DNA from: Isochrysis galbana
Lineage: Eukaryota; Haptophyta; Isochrysidales; Isochrysidaceae
Direction of reading: 5' to 3'
DNA: 64,000 nt
Assembly: GCA_018136815.1 (NCBI GenBank)
Contig: CM030936.1
Location: 4,168,474-4,232,473, forward strand
The position numbers and the translations under genes were made by a program. Positions 53,531-63,068 of the stretch are shown here, in pieces. Within the stretch, counting starts at the first letter, position 1. Each line of letters begins with the position of its first letter. The notes below the pieces were generated by a model, which did no database searches, had not been told where the DNA came from, and saw only the letters and a program-made list of their open reading frames with translations.

Positions 53531-54391
53531 ATGGGAAAGCGCGGGCCAAAGCCCAGAGATGTGGTGGAGGCTGAAGTGGCTGCCGCGCGGCCCAAGCCGA
53601 AAGGCAAGGGTGCGCTTAAGCGCACGCCGACGAGCCTGTTCGACCCTGCCGCCAAGGACCAGATATACCAGTGCGAGAAGATCGTCGGCCAGAGGCTCGC
53701 CAAGGGCGTCACGCAGTTCTTGGTGAAGTGGGAGGGCTACGACGCGAGAGACAACACATGGGAGCCCGTGGAGCACCTCGCGGGCTGCGAAGACGTCATC
53801 GCCGACTTCATCGAGCGGGAGAAGACTCGGCACGCGCAGCTAGAGGCGGTGGCCACGGCGGCGCGCCAAGATAAAGCTGAACAAGATGCGAAAGCCGCCG
53901 CTGCTGCTGCCGCTGCTGCCGCACAAGCACGACTGGCACTTCACGGCAGCGTGAACAAGGACCCTGAGAGGGAAGACACGGCAGATCCCATGCTTCTCAA
54001 CCAAGAGAAGAAGCGCCGGCGCACCTCGCCTTGGTGGGCCGCGTTCGACGAAGTTGGTGCGCCTACTGGCAAGGCGTGTTGCATTCTTTTGAAGCCCGAC
54101 GGCACAGTGTGCGGCGAGCCCATCTCGACATCGACCGCAACAAATCTTCGCAATCACATCATGTACAAGCACCCCAACGACTTTAGCGACTTGATGGGGC
54201 CCGGTGAGACTCTCGACTTGAAGACACCAACGGGCCCTCCAGCAGTGGCTCTGTCAAGTAAGCACCGTGACGCTCTCCACAAGGCCCATGCTCGATGGCT
54301 GTGCAAGCGCAAGCGCGCACTCTCGCTGCCCGAGGACAAAGAGCCTAGTTGGGCTGTAAGTACTGATATTAGTACTGATGCATTAGTGTAA
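53531..54391 (+). CDS. Chromodomain plus BED-type zinc finger protein, possibly transposase-derived
   Basis: Start ATG 53531; the continuous frame gives 286 aa ending at 54391. Residues 1-35 are Lys/Arg/Pro-rich. A chromodomain follows (about 46-100: YQCEKIVGQRLAKGVTQFLV, KWEGYDARDNTWEPVEHLAG), then a charged helix with poly-Ala, then a BED-like finger (about 172-217: WWAAFDEVG, CCILLKPDGTVC, LRNHIMYKH). BED fingers sit at the N-terminus of hAT transposases, and the KHRDALHKAHARWLCKRKRA stretch afterwards would lead into such a catalytic domain. A GTAAGT donor at 54357 suggests the true protein continues in another exon, but only repeats follow. It is either a truncated transposase or a domesticated chromatin protein. 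Confidence 0.6.
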   Translation: MGKRGPKPRDVVEAEVAAARPKPKGKGALKRTPTSLFDPAAKDQIYQCEKIVGQRLAKGVTQFLVKWEGYDARDNTWEPVEHLAGCEDVIADFIEREKTRHAQLEAVATAARQDKAEQDAKAAAAAAAAAAQARLALHGSVNKDPEREDTADPMLLNQEKKRRRTSPWWAAFDEVGAPTGKACCILLKPDGTVCGEPISTSTATNLRNHIMYKHPNDFSDLMGPGETLDLKTPTGPPAVALSSKHRDALHKAHARWLCKRKRALSLPEDKEPSWAVSTDISTDALV

Positions 54392-54660
54392 GCTCCCTAG
54401 GAGCTGATATACTGATGTTAGTGCCTAGGCTGCCAGTTCAAAAATAAAACTGAAAACAAAACTCCGGAGCGGGAACGAGCCCCTGCGAACAAGCGCAGAG
54501 GCGCGCCCGCCCGCTCCCTCCCCCCCATCTCTCATCTCTCCTGCTAGCTGCCCCCCCCACGCCACCTTGGCCTCTTGGCGCTGCCCTGAGTTGCACTGCG
54601 TTCACCACGCAAGACAACTGCAGTGGCCCATACACCACTGCAGTGGAAGGTCTTGGGGAA

Positions 54661-54850
54661 GGAAATAAAATAATTTCTTAATAGTCTCACCGCACACGCG
54701 ACCGTGCATCCTCTACTTTCTACTCACGTAGGAAACTTTCTACACCCCCACTCCCCCGGCCCATCCCCCCCCGCCATCAGGCGACTCCCCCCGTGCACTA
54801 CTAGGGGGATAGGGGAAAAGGGCTTAGATATGGTCGGTGGCCCGCGCCCC
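54661..54850 (+). repeat. Interspersed repeat family F
   Basis: Starts ATTTCTTAATAGTCTCACCG, continues TTTCTACACCCCCACTCCCC and CCGTGCACTACTAGGGGGAT as at 48118-48310. It is followed directly by family E. 54392-54660 holds no recognised feature. Confidence 0.6.
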
Positions 54851-54949
54851 CCCCCCGGTGATCCGTTCCCCCCTTCCTCCTATGCCTACCGGGCTGGCGG
54901 CGGCCTCGGTCCCGACTTATCCTGTAAACAGGTGCGGGACTTACCTATT

Positions 54950-55430
54950 CTTCGGTGAGCGGAGCTCTCGCTCCGCCCACCCCCTTCTCCGCGCTCTCTC
55001 TCCCCTCTCCTGCAGGCACGCGCGATGGCGCGCCTGCGACAGGCCTGCAGCTGCCCCTGGCGACCCCTGGAGGCCCCTGGAGGCCAGCTCAGGGGGCAGA
55101 GGAGGCTGGGGCTGGGCCCTGGCCTCCCCTGCCTCTCCCTCGCTGGCGCTCCTGGGCCTCAGAGGCCCCCACTCTGCACCTGTCTGCTTGTCGAACAGGG
55201 GGGGAGGGGGGGTTGGAGCGATGGGCTGGCCACGAGGGGTCAGGACGCGCGAATCAGGCGAGCCTGTCAGGGAGAGAGTGGGTCAGCAGGGCAGTGGCCT
55301 CCTGGCAAGCCATCAGGCATGCCAAGAGGATGGGTGGTTCCTCCCCCACGGCAGGGGAGGAGTGGAGAGAGGGGGGGGCTCGTGCCCCCCCATGGGCGAA
55401 CCAAGTATAAACTTAGTTGGGGCCTTGGGG
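54950..55430 (+). repeat. Interspersed repeat family E
   Basis: Co-linear with 49640-50230, ending CCCCCCATGGGCGAACCAAG then TATAAACTTAGTTGG (about 55415). The pairing of F with E in one unit here, but separately elsewhere, suggests a composite or nested insertion. Confidence 0.6.
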
Positions 55431-55997
55431 GAAGGAAGCACAGCATGACGCAGACCTCCCCGCCCTCCTGGACTGCCGAAGTCCAGAGATGCTGAGGCCC
55501 GGCGCGACCGGGCCCCGCGTGGAAGCTCATTCATCCTTCAGAGTGAGGAGCTCCGCAGCACCCCGTCTTCTGCGCCTCTTCTTCTTCTCCTGCTGCTTCT
55601 GGCAGCCGACCACCGCCACCGCGCTGTGCGGCGTCGGCGGAGACGCCGCAGAGGCCCCCGCTTCTTGCTCGCGATGGCCCGCGAGCATGCGCCACGAGTG
55701 GAGTGAGCGAGTGAGCTTGCAGCTCGCTTGTGCTCAGCCCTTGCTCTCCCTCCACGTCTGACACGCTCCTGCTGGTCAACAGGCTCAGGCTCCCGGTCGC
55801 CCGGTTAGCGCTGACGGGGGGGGGAAGGGGGCAGCGCGCCTCTCGGTCAGCGCGAAAATCCAGGACCCCCCTCGCACTCCTCATTCCTAGCGGGCGCCAC
55901 CTTAAAGATACTACTACTACGTTCTACAAAATATGGGGTGAAGTGAAGGCTCGACGGCGGCCGACGGCGGCGCGGTACGCGCGGCGGGGCGGGTGCC
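55431..55997. other. Upstream region of the membrane-protein gene
   Basis: GC-rich; a minus-strand frame from ATG 55884 to 55531 is Ala/Arg/Ser-rich and unconvincing. It probably includes the promoter of the gene starting at 55998. Confidence 0.35.
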
Positions 55998-57042
55998 ATG
56001 GCTGGCGCGCCCGAGCAGCAGCCTCCGACGCTCGTCGAGCGAATGCTGGCGTGGAGTCTGGCACGCTGGGACTGCTACGAGGAGCTTGAGCGGCATGCGC
56101 TGCGCAGCGCCATCGCATCTGGCCGAGCGGCCATCAATGCCGGCCACTCCACCGCAGCGGCCGCTAGCAACCTTGTTGGCAACATACAAGAGCTCAGTGA
56201 GGAGCGTGCGATGGAGGGGGCGGCGCAGTGCAAGGCGCTTGCGCAGCGTGCGCATCATGAATATCCAGAATGCGTGATCGCGGCAGCCACGCTTGCCGGA
56301 GCGGTGACAGGTGGGAGCCGCCTGTCGGCTGCCGCTTCTGGTGGGCTAGCAACTGTTGCAGTGGCCTCGTCATTTGGTAGGAAATGGGCATTGCCGCCGG
56401 AGAGCTATGCCTGGATAGTCGAAGCGCATGGCTCGGCCACCAAAGAGCTCGGGAAGGCAGTGCGGATAACCATGGCGGGTGCACGGTCCCATAAGGACAT
56501 GATGGTGGCGACGGCGTACAGCTTTCTAGGATCCATCAACACGGTTGTGAGTAGCATGGAGGACTCTATGAGGTCTGAGTACCGCAAGCTTTGCACCGCC
56601 TACCATGGCCTTGTCCGCCAGTACCCGGAGCGCCTCGTTGCCTTGAACTATGCGATGGGGTTGGGCTACTTGAGCGCACAGAATGGTGAGGCTGTCCCCT
56701 GCCCCTGCCATCATGTACTAGAAGCATTTTAGGAGAGCACACATTGGTTGGGGATCTTGACCACCATCTGCAATGAGATGCCGGGTTATACGCATGTTTG
56801 GTGACGACTAAGCTTCGCCCATTCCTTCACTCGTGTGGTCAGGTTCATTGCTCCTCGGGCGTTTCAAGTTCAGAATTGCCATGGGATATGCACTTGCTAT
56901 AGCATGGGCTGTACGAGCGCATCTCGCCAACAAGTGGGGCTCAAATGTCTTGTCAACCTCCAAAAGTCTTTCCGACGCCGCGAAGAAGGCAGCGCATGCG
57001 GGTGTAACATACAAAACGCAAGATCGTCCGGGTTTGCAATGA
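55998..57042 (+). CDS. Unknown alanine-rich membrane protein, 295 aa
   Basis: Two exons, 55998-56685 and 56843-57042, join in phase 1 (donor GTGAGG, acceptor TGGTCAG). The N-terminal 90 residues are helical and charged (LVERMLAWSLARWDCYEELE). Next come a small-residue hydrophobic segment (CVIAAATLAGAVTGG, about 92-106) and GGLATVAVASSFG. A second helical region and a YP-containing hydrophobic stretch (YPERLVALNYAMGLGYLSAQ) follow, then a third hydrophobic segment in exon 2 (RIAMGYALAIAWAVRAHLAN) and a Lys/Ser-rich tail. The YP-plus-hydrophobic unit appears twice. The layout faintly resembles mitochondrial MICOS apolipoprotein-O-like proteins, but this is not established. Confidence 0.55.
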
Positions 57043-57574
57043 TGTCGCACGCTATCGCTCTACATCACGATGGCCACCGGCCCGAAGATAGCCACCGGCC
57101 CGAAGATGGATCCGGCTCCTCACGAACCCGGTCGGCATTGGCTACACACACGCAGCTTCTATATGAGAATCGGAATGAGATTTGCATCTGGGTGCGGTAG
57201 AGCTAACACAAGCAGCCGTCGCTGTGGGTGTGGGCGAATATCGGTGGAGATCATAAATGTGACGTGCGCATGTTGTTTATAGCCTCCGGTCGCATCTGTG
57301 CTTTTGTGGGCCCAGGGGGCTTCTGCGGCTGCAATCTTGAGTGAGGAGGATCGCGCGCCACAAACAAAAAAACACATCTGAAGATTCTGGGCTAACACCC
57401 ACTACCATCTGAGTATGTTCCACCTCCCCACCGACATCGCCCTTAGTTCCCTTCCTTCACTCCCTTCCCCTTCCCCTTCCCTCCTTCGTCCTTCGTTCCA
57501 TTTTCATCGGTTTCCGGAGTCCGGGGTGCGGCCCCATGTGCACTACCATGGACCATGGGCCCGGTTCCGGTTCA

Positions 57575-57739
57575 GAGCGTAGATCTACCGTGGGGGGTCT
57601 CGGGCCCAAAGGGCACCGGATATGTGCTAGTTACACCTATCCGGTCACCATATCGAAAAATCTCGTAATGAATCCTCAATCTTGACTTGGTCAATTTTCA
57701 CCCTTAAAAGTGCTAAAATGCAGCTGTTTGACCGCCCTA
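57575..57739 (+). repeat. Short interspersed repeat, family X-I
   Basis: Matches 3130-3311: GATCTACCGTGGGGGGTCTC, ATATGTGCTAGTTACACCTA, CCTCAATCTTGACTTGGTCA and the terminus TGTTTGACCGCCCTA (57725-57739). The preceding stretch 57043-57574 has no recognised gene. Confidence 0.65.
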
Positions 57740-57847
57740 AACGGTTGATTGTTGATTGTGATTGTACGGGCGTACGGGCCCACCCCGGAGGGTGTCCGCG
57801 ATGTAGTGAGGGGGGCGTGAGGCCCCCATTGACCCATACTTATAAAA

Positions 57848-57904
57848 GACAGACCGAACCTACTTATAAAGTAGAACCTACTTATAAAGTAGGTTCGGTC
57901 TGTC
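57848..57904. repeat. Near-perfect hairpin, two 25-bp arms containing TATAAA
   Basis: The left arm starts GACAGACCGAACCTACTTAT (57848) and the right arm ends AAGTAGGTTCGGTCTGTC (57904). The outer 18 bp are exact complements and pairing continues with little mismatch to about 25 bp. The loop repeats GAACCTACTTATAAAGTAG. Several TATAAA boxes occur in and before it. It lies 18 bp upstream of an LTR start motif. Confidence 0.75.
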
Positions 57905-57922
57905 CTAGCCTTAGCCTTAGCC

Positions 57923-58350
57923 TGTCGCATCCGCGATCGACCTCGGACCTTCGTGCTTCTTCGTGCCTCTTCGCGCTTGTTCACGCCTGTTCGTCGCAGA
58001 GTTTTACTCGTTACTCGTAAAACTCTTTACTCGTAACTCGCCCATCGCTCCTTGCCTGTTGCGCCCCTTTGTAGCCTGTCTCGCCTCTGTCTCGCACCTT
58101 CTCGCACCTTGGGCCTTGCTCTCGCCTTGGTCCCTCCTTGCTGTCGTTCCCCCGCTCTCGTTCTCGCTCTCGTTGTAGGTGTTTACTGCTGTGGACTTTC
58201 CCCCAGCGCGAAGCCTACTCTCTCGCTTCTTTCGTTTTCATGTACGTGCTTTGTCTTGGGGGCATGGCCGGCCCGCGAGGGCGAGGGCGCCGCTCACAAA
58301 GTTCCCCCGCGGTTCCGCCTTCCGGGTGGCGGGAGATTTCTTGGGATGCA
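57923..58350 (+). mobile_element. LTR-like sequence, family A type
   Basis: It starts TGTCGCATCCGCGATCGACC, then the TTACTCGTTACTCGT array, GCTCCTTGCCTG, CGCCCCTTTGTAGCCTG and CCTCCTTGC blocks in the same order as 33680-33960. No polypurine tract precedes it, so it may be a 5' or solo LTR; the hairpin stands in that position instead. The right edge is uncertain. Confidence 0.45.
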
Positions 58351-58622
58351 CCATTGTTAAGGCGTGTTCGCCTCAACGGTTTCTTTGGATTGCGAACTCA
58401 ACAGCGACTCAACAGCGCGCCAACGCAGTTGAGTCGCCCACAGTTGAGTCACTCTTAAGTTACCTCAAAAACCCTCTACTCTAGAGTACTATTTTGGAAC
58501 ACTAGGAATTCTCCACTCTAGAGTAGATCATAGAAACGCTCGCGTCGGTTGTTACAGCTGTGCAAGCGCTGCCGAAAGTCTGGCTCGTCCCCTCTCCCCT
58601 CTTTCGCCCTTCTCTCCCTGCC

Positions 58623-60569
58623 ATGTCCTTGCAATACTCGCGCGCCTTCGGCGTGCCCAAGGACTTTCCATCGGTCCTCAAGGCCTTCACACGCGAGGTG
58701 CTCCGCAGCAACCCCAAGGATATCTATGAATTTGGCGCAAACTACTTCTCAGAGGTGCTGCAGCAGGTGTGGGTCCGCCCCGCCCCGGCTGTTGGGCGGG
58801 AAATGTAGGAACGGGGGTGGGGGCGTGGGGAATGGGGTGGGCTTGGGCTTGTTGGAGGTGCTGCACAGCAAGTGGGCGCTTGCCCTGGCTTCTCCTGCAG
58901 CACCTGTCGAGCCCAACGATGTTGCAAAGTGCCAGCAAGCTGGGAAACCCTCCCCTTCAAGCATTGCGGAATTCTGCCATGGCTGGCAAATCCATGCACT
59001 CTGCGGAGCGTGACGGGGGGGGGAGTATTTGGGGATCCTGAGGGGCAGGTGGAGGCTACTCAGATTTCTCGCGCAGCCCTGTCAGCAGCTGCAGGGCGTG
59101 CTGCGGAGCTCGAGGTGGCGATCTTGCCCATCATGCGTATGTGTGTGTGGGGGGGGGGGGGGGGGGAGCTGCTGTCATTCTAGGTCTAGAATGGGCAAGG
59201 CGAGGCCTGGGGTAGGTGGGCGGGGCATGGCTCGCGTTGGTACCCGCTCATGCCGTCACTTTCGCTTGCATACCTCCTGATCAGCCCCAGCCTCGGAGTC
59301 CTCTTATTGAGCACACCCTGCCTTAGGTGGAAGCAGCGGAGCAAGCGTCGGGAAGGGCGATGCAGACGCTCTCACGTGAAGAACTTGCAGCACTGCTCGT
59401 GCGCCTGTTCGAGGAGGCAGATGTGGATCGGTCAGGGGCACTCTCCCTTCAGGAATTCAAGGTATGTGCACTGTGCCATACGAGGATGTGGTGCCTCTAT
59501 GCAACGAAGATTTGGAGCCCATGACTGGGGTACAAAAGGCGGCTGGGATGCCGACGCAACCCTCTCATCCACTACTCAGAATGTAATGGACAAGGCGGAA
59601 CTCGGGCTCGGTAGCTCAGAAATGGCGGAGCTTCTTGCCGAAGCTGACGTCTCAGGCGACGGTGAGATCGATTATAACGAATTCGTACCCATTGCAGTCC
59701 AAGTAGTCGAGGCCATGTATGCCAGAGATAATGTTTCAAGCGAGGCGGCAGAGCAACGGCAAGATATTGCCGACTACCTGCTCCACGGGCTCACACCATC
59801 AGAACTCGAAGAAGTCATGGCGGGCGTCTTCCGTAAGGCGGATGTGGATGGCTCTGGCACTCTTTCGCTAGCCGAGTTCCACAAGTGCATCCGCGACGCT
59901 GACCTTGGCCTTACTCGCAAAGAAATCAATCATCTCATGTTCTCGGCCGACTTCAATGGCAACAAACAGCTCTCGTGGCAGGCGAGTCACAACAATCACC
60001 ACTCCCGCACCATCCTGTTCACCTTTACGAGACGGCATGCGTGTGTGGCATCTTCATCCCTTTGTACTTTTTCGCAGGAGTTTGTGCCTTTGTGCTTTGA
60101 CATACTCGTGGAGGTTATGCGTTCAGAGTTGCGCTCAAGTCAGCCGCCATCTGTCGTAGAGACCAAGTTGGTTGAGATTTTCCGCGGCGCCGACGATGCC
60201 AATAGTGGATCACTTCCGTTCGATGATGTTCGCGACTTATTGCAGGCTGCCGACTTGGGGCTCACGCGATTGCAGGTGCGTTGACTGCACATAACGTGGG
60301 CGGTGTTTCGTGGAAATCTGTGGTCCGCTCCCCACGGCCGTGTGCCCTTCCGTCCGACGTCCCGACGGCCTGCATACGTCCCTTTCTTGCGTGGCATGTA
60401 CACATGACTATACGCTTTCACCGATAGCGCAATTTCTATCGCCTGTATCCTCGGGTAGGTACACACGGTCATGTCTGAGGCCTCTGTCGAGGAGGATGGG
60501 TCTATCCTATACACATACTTTGCGCCCAAAGCCGCCGACGTCATCTCGAAACTCATGTCGCATTGCTAG
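58623..60569 (+). CDS. RIIa-domain plus EF-hand protein, radial-spoke RSP7-like (axonemal)
   Basis: Secure exons, all phase 0: 58623-58766, 59327-59461, 59580-59981, 60078-60275 and 60459-60569 (329 aa). One or two short exons between 58901 and about 59150 probably exist but could not be fixed. Exon 1 is an RIIa dimerisation/docking domain (SRAFGVPKDFPSVLKAFTRE, SNPKDIYEFGANYF). Later exons hold EF-hands with loops DVDRSGALSLQE, DVSGDGEIDYNE, DVDGSGTLSLAE and DFNGNKQLSWQE. The C-terminus is TYFAPKAADVISKLM. RIIa plus EF-hands is the layout of Chlamydomonas radial spoke protein RSP7, so a Ca2+-responsive axoneme component is likely. Exon 3 to 4 splicing needs a GC donor (CAG|GCGAGT at 59982). 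Confidence 0.75.
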
Positions 60570-60599
60570 ATAGCACTCGCCCTTGGGGAGAGGGGGCGG

Positions 60600-60672
60600 G
60601 GAGATGTGGACGTACTAGGGGAGATGTTGACGTGCTGGGGGAGCGATGGACGTACTGGGGGAGATGCGGAAG
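60600..60672 (+). repeat. Short minisatellite, GACGTRCTRGGGGAG unit
   Basis: Three copies of a unit of 17 to 30 bp with core GACGTRCTRGGGGAG directly follow the EF-hand gene. 60673-61028 holds nothing further. Confidence 0.5.
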
Positions 60673-61028
60673 GGGCGGGAGCGCTGGCTGCCACACCATG
60701 CCGCTTTAGTGATCGAAATGTGCATGAGGTTTATCAGGTGTCTGTTTGTGATATGTCACTCGCTCCGTCTCGCCTCTTCGCCTTCACTCGCCGTTTCTCT
60801 CATTGTCTTCGGCACTCCCCGTCCTCAGCCTCCATGGCAGCTTCCTGTCAAAACCCTTTCGGTTTCTCTTGTTCTCTCGCCTCGCCTCTTCTCCCTTGCC
60901 TCTCCCGCCCTTCCTCTTAATTCCTCGCCTCGTCGCCCTTGCTCTCCGTCCCTCGCCTCTCCGTCCCCCTCGCCTCCAATCGTCCCTCCAACCCGTCGCA
61001 TCACTTTTCCCTTTCCTCCACCTCAACA

Positions 61029-61636
61029 TGGCCCGAAAGAGGCCACTCTCGGAGGAGTCGTGCAAGAAGACTACGTTTAGGATGGGGCCGTGGATTCATG
61101 TTATCGCTACTGCATTCGAAGCAACATGAGAAGGCATGGTGTGGAGCTACACGACGGTGAGACGCTCACCGTCTTGATGGGGGAACATCCCGGTGTGCAT
61201 CAAAGGGATTGATGTTCCCACCGATGACGAGAGGCGTTACAAAGCTCGCTTCACCCTTGGCAACAAGCTCGCCTTCGATGGGAAGCACTGGGTTCGTCTC
61301 GTCGACCTCGGGAGGCAACGCCTCAAATTCCGCCAGCAACCTCACAAGCCTCACGATTGTCGGCACCCCCGCGTCATTGCACCCTCAAGGACATTCACAG
61401 GACTTAGCTCTTCAGCTCTTGTACTCCTTGTACCGACTTTCGGGATGAGCAATGCGACAAGGCAAGAACGAGTTGCTCCAGATACCCTCATCCCACCTGT
61501 GCGCCGCTCAGCTTTTCAAGGAGAGATGAAGAAACTTGTCGATAGCGGACTGGTCCCTGCTGAACAACGGCAGCGCATCAAGAAGGCCATGCGAGACCTC
61601 TCAGATCAACATGCCGAGACTCCGACACGTGTGTAG
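61029..61636 (+). pseudogene. Broken coding-like region, probable retroelement gag debris
   Basis: An ATG at 61029 opens MARKRPLSEESCKKTTFRMG but stops at 61127. Another frame (about 61205-61636) reads IDVPTDDERRYKARFTLGNK and ends EMKKLVDSGLVPAEQRQRIK plus a short tail. Both look once coding, in different frames. Position next to copia fragments suggests a related element, but no domain proves it. Confidence 0.3.
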
Positions 61637-61729
61637 AACGGTGCTTGAAACCGGCGCATGTCTAGATAAGGGGTGGCCTGCGTCTGGGGAGGAGGTCGGT
61701 GTCAGGTGTTGTTGAAGTGTCTCCACGAA

Positions 61730-61890
61730 TAGGGCGGTCAAACAGGGGTTTCTTAACTATTGGTAAAAAACCTTTTAATATTCTCGCCTCGCGCGCGGCT
61801 ATGAAGTCGACTATCGTAGCCACGCCCACTTCCCTTCCTTTCACTCACCTCCCGCCTTGCGGCAACTCCCCTCGTGCACTACTGCGGTGT
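61730..61890 (+). repeat. Inverted X terminus joined to family F
   Basis: TAGGGCGGTCAAACA (61730-61744), the exact reverse of the family X terminus, is followed by GGGGTTTCTTAACTATTGG and then by family F (CTTTTAATATTCTCGCC, CTCGTGCACTACTGCGG). The first block equals the reverse complement of the last 30 bp of 39000-39165. Confidence 0.5.
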
Positions 61891-61892
61891 CG

Positions 61893-62250
61893 GGGTTGGA
61901 CCAGCAGATGCCCGTGTGCATGCGGTCGCAGTGGGAGCAGGGCTTCTTGTCCTTGTTGTTGTTGTTCCTACCACCTCCACGCCCACCTTGGCCAGCCTTG
62001 AAGCCCGCCTCATAGGCCTTCTTGATGGCATCCGTGTCATCCTCGGTCTTGGACGCTTGCATTGCACGTTGGCCCGGACGCACCGTGGAGCGCACCGCCT
62101 CATGCTTATGGGCAATGGCCGCTGCCTCCACAAGGTTCTTGTGCACCATATCAGGCCTCTTGCGGTGCTCAACCTCCAAGGAGCCCCATGCCTTGTCCAC
62201 TTCACGAAGGACTCCTTCTCCACATCCAATGAAGCTCGCTTTCTGAGTGG
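61893..62250 (-). pseudogene. Ty1/copia gag fragment with zinc knuckle
   Basis: The minus-strand frame reads VDKAWGSLEVEHRKRPDMVH, AAAIAHKHEAVRSTVRPGQR and DAIKKAYEAGFKAGQGG, then a basic Asn/Lys linker and a knuckle CSHCDRMHTGIC. It forms one arm of an inverted repeat with 62385-62656. Confidence 0.65.
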
Positions 62251-62299
62251 CGAAAGCTGTCTTGTTACTTGTCTCTTAGGGGTCTCTACCCTTGCACGC

Positions 62300-62660
62300 C
62301 AAACTTGGGATCGAGCTCCGCCTTGGTCCATCTTCCAAGGACTCAAGGGCACCGCGCGCGAAGTCTCCGTGGCCGAGTTGTGCCTCGACATGAAAGCGAG
62401 TTTCATTGGATGTGGAGAAGGAGTCCTTCGTGAAGTGGACAAGGCATGGGGCTCCTTGGAGGTTGAGCACCGCAAGAGGCCTGATATGGTGCACAAGAAC
62501 CTTGTGGAGGCAGCGGCCATTGCCCATAAGCATGAGGCTGTGCGCTCCACGGTGCGTCCGGGCCAACGTGCAATGCAAGCGTCCAAGACCGAGGATGACA
62601 CGGATGCTATCAAGAAGGCCTATGAGGCGGGCTTCAAGGCTGGCCAAGGTGGACTCAACC
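62300..62660 (+). pseudogene. Ty1/copia gag fragment, opposite orientation
   Basis: The same gag segment as the preceding entry, almost identical at nucleotide level, but on the plus strand and with additional upstream residues (LKGTAREVSVAELCLDMKAS). It breaks off just before the zinc knuckle. The 62661-62851 stretch has no recognised coding. Confidence 0.65.
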
Positions 62661-62851
62661 GCCGATCACGTAACCGACACAAAAACAAAACCCCAACAAG
62701 AACAAATGTTTTGCACACCACTTAGCCATAGCTAGGCCTTGTGTTCACGACACACATGAAGCCTTGCATGAAGCCTTGCGCTTCTCACCCCCCCTTGACC
62801 TGATCCCCTGGAGAAGGGCAACAAATGAGGGATTCGCAAGGCAGCAAGATC

Positions 62852-63061
62852 TCAGATGCGAACCATGATCAGCCCACGGAACTTGGTGAACTTGTTCGCC
62901 GCTAAGGGCTTCGTCATCATGTCGGCCACATTGAGCTCGGTCTGAACGTGGTAGACACGTAACACATTCTTCTGCGTGAGCTCACGCACGTAGAGCTCAC
63001 GACGATGGATGTGACGGGCCAAACCCTTCATGATGGAATTGTCCGACCAAGGCGTACTCGC
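62852..63061 (-). pseudogene. Ty1/copia RNase H C-terminus
   Basis: Minus-strand residues SDNSIMKGLARHIHRRELYV, LRVYHVQTELNVADMMTKPL and FTKFRGLIM match the closing part of copia pol (RNase H, ending with the TKPL and F-x-R-x-L-G-like motifs). The frame ends at a stop at 62852. At its upstream edge it is joined head-to-head with the plus-strand gag copy. Confidence 0.65.
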
Positions 63062-63068
63062 TTGGAAG

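Noticed and set aside
61874..62725. 283-aa continuous ORF across both copia gag arms
   Set aside because: The first half is the antisense of one gag arm; only the second half is gag in the sense frame.
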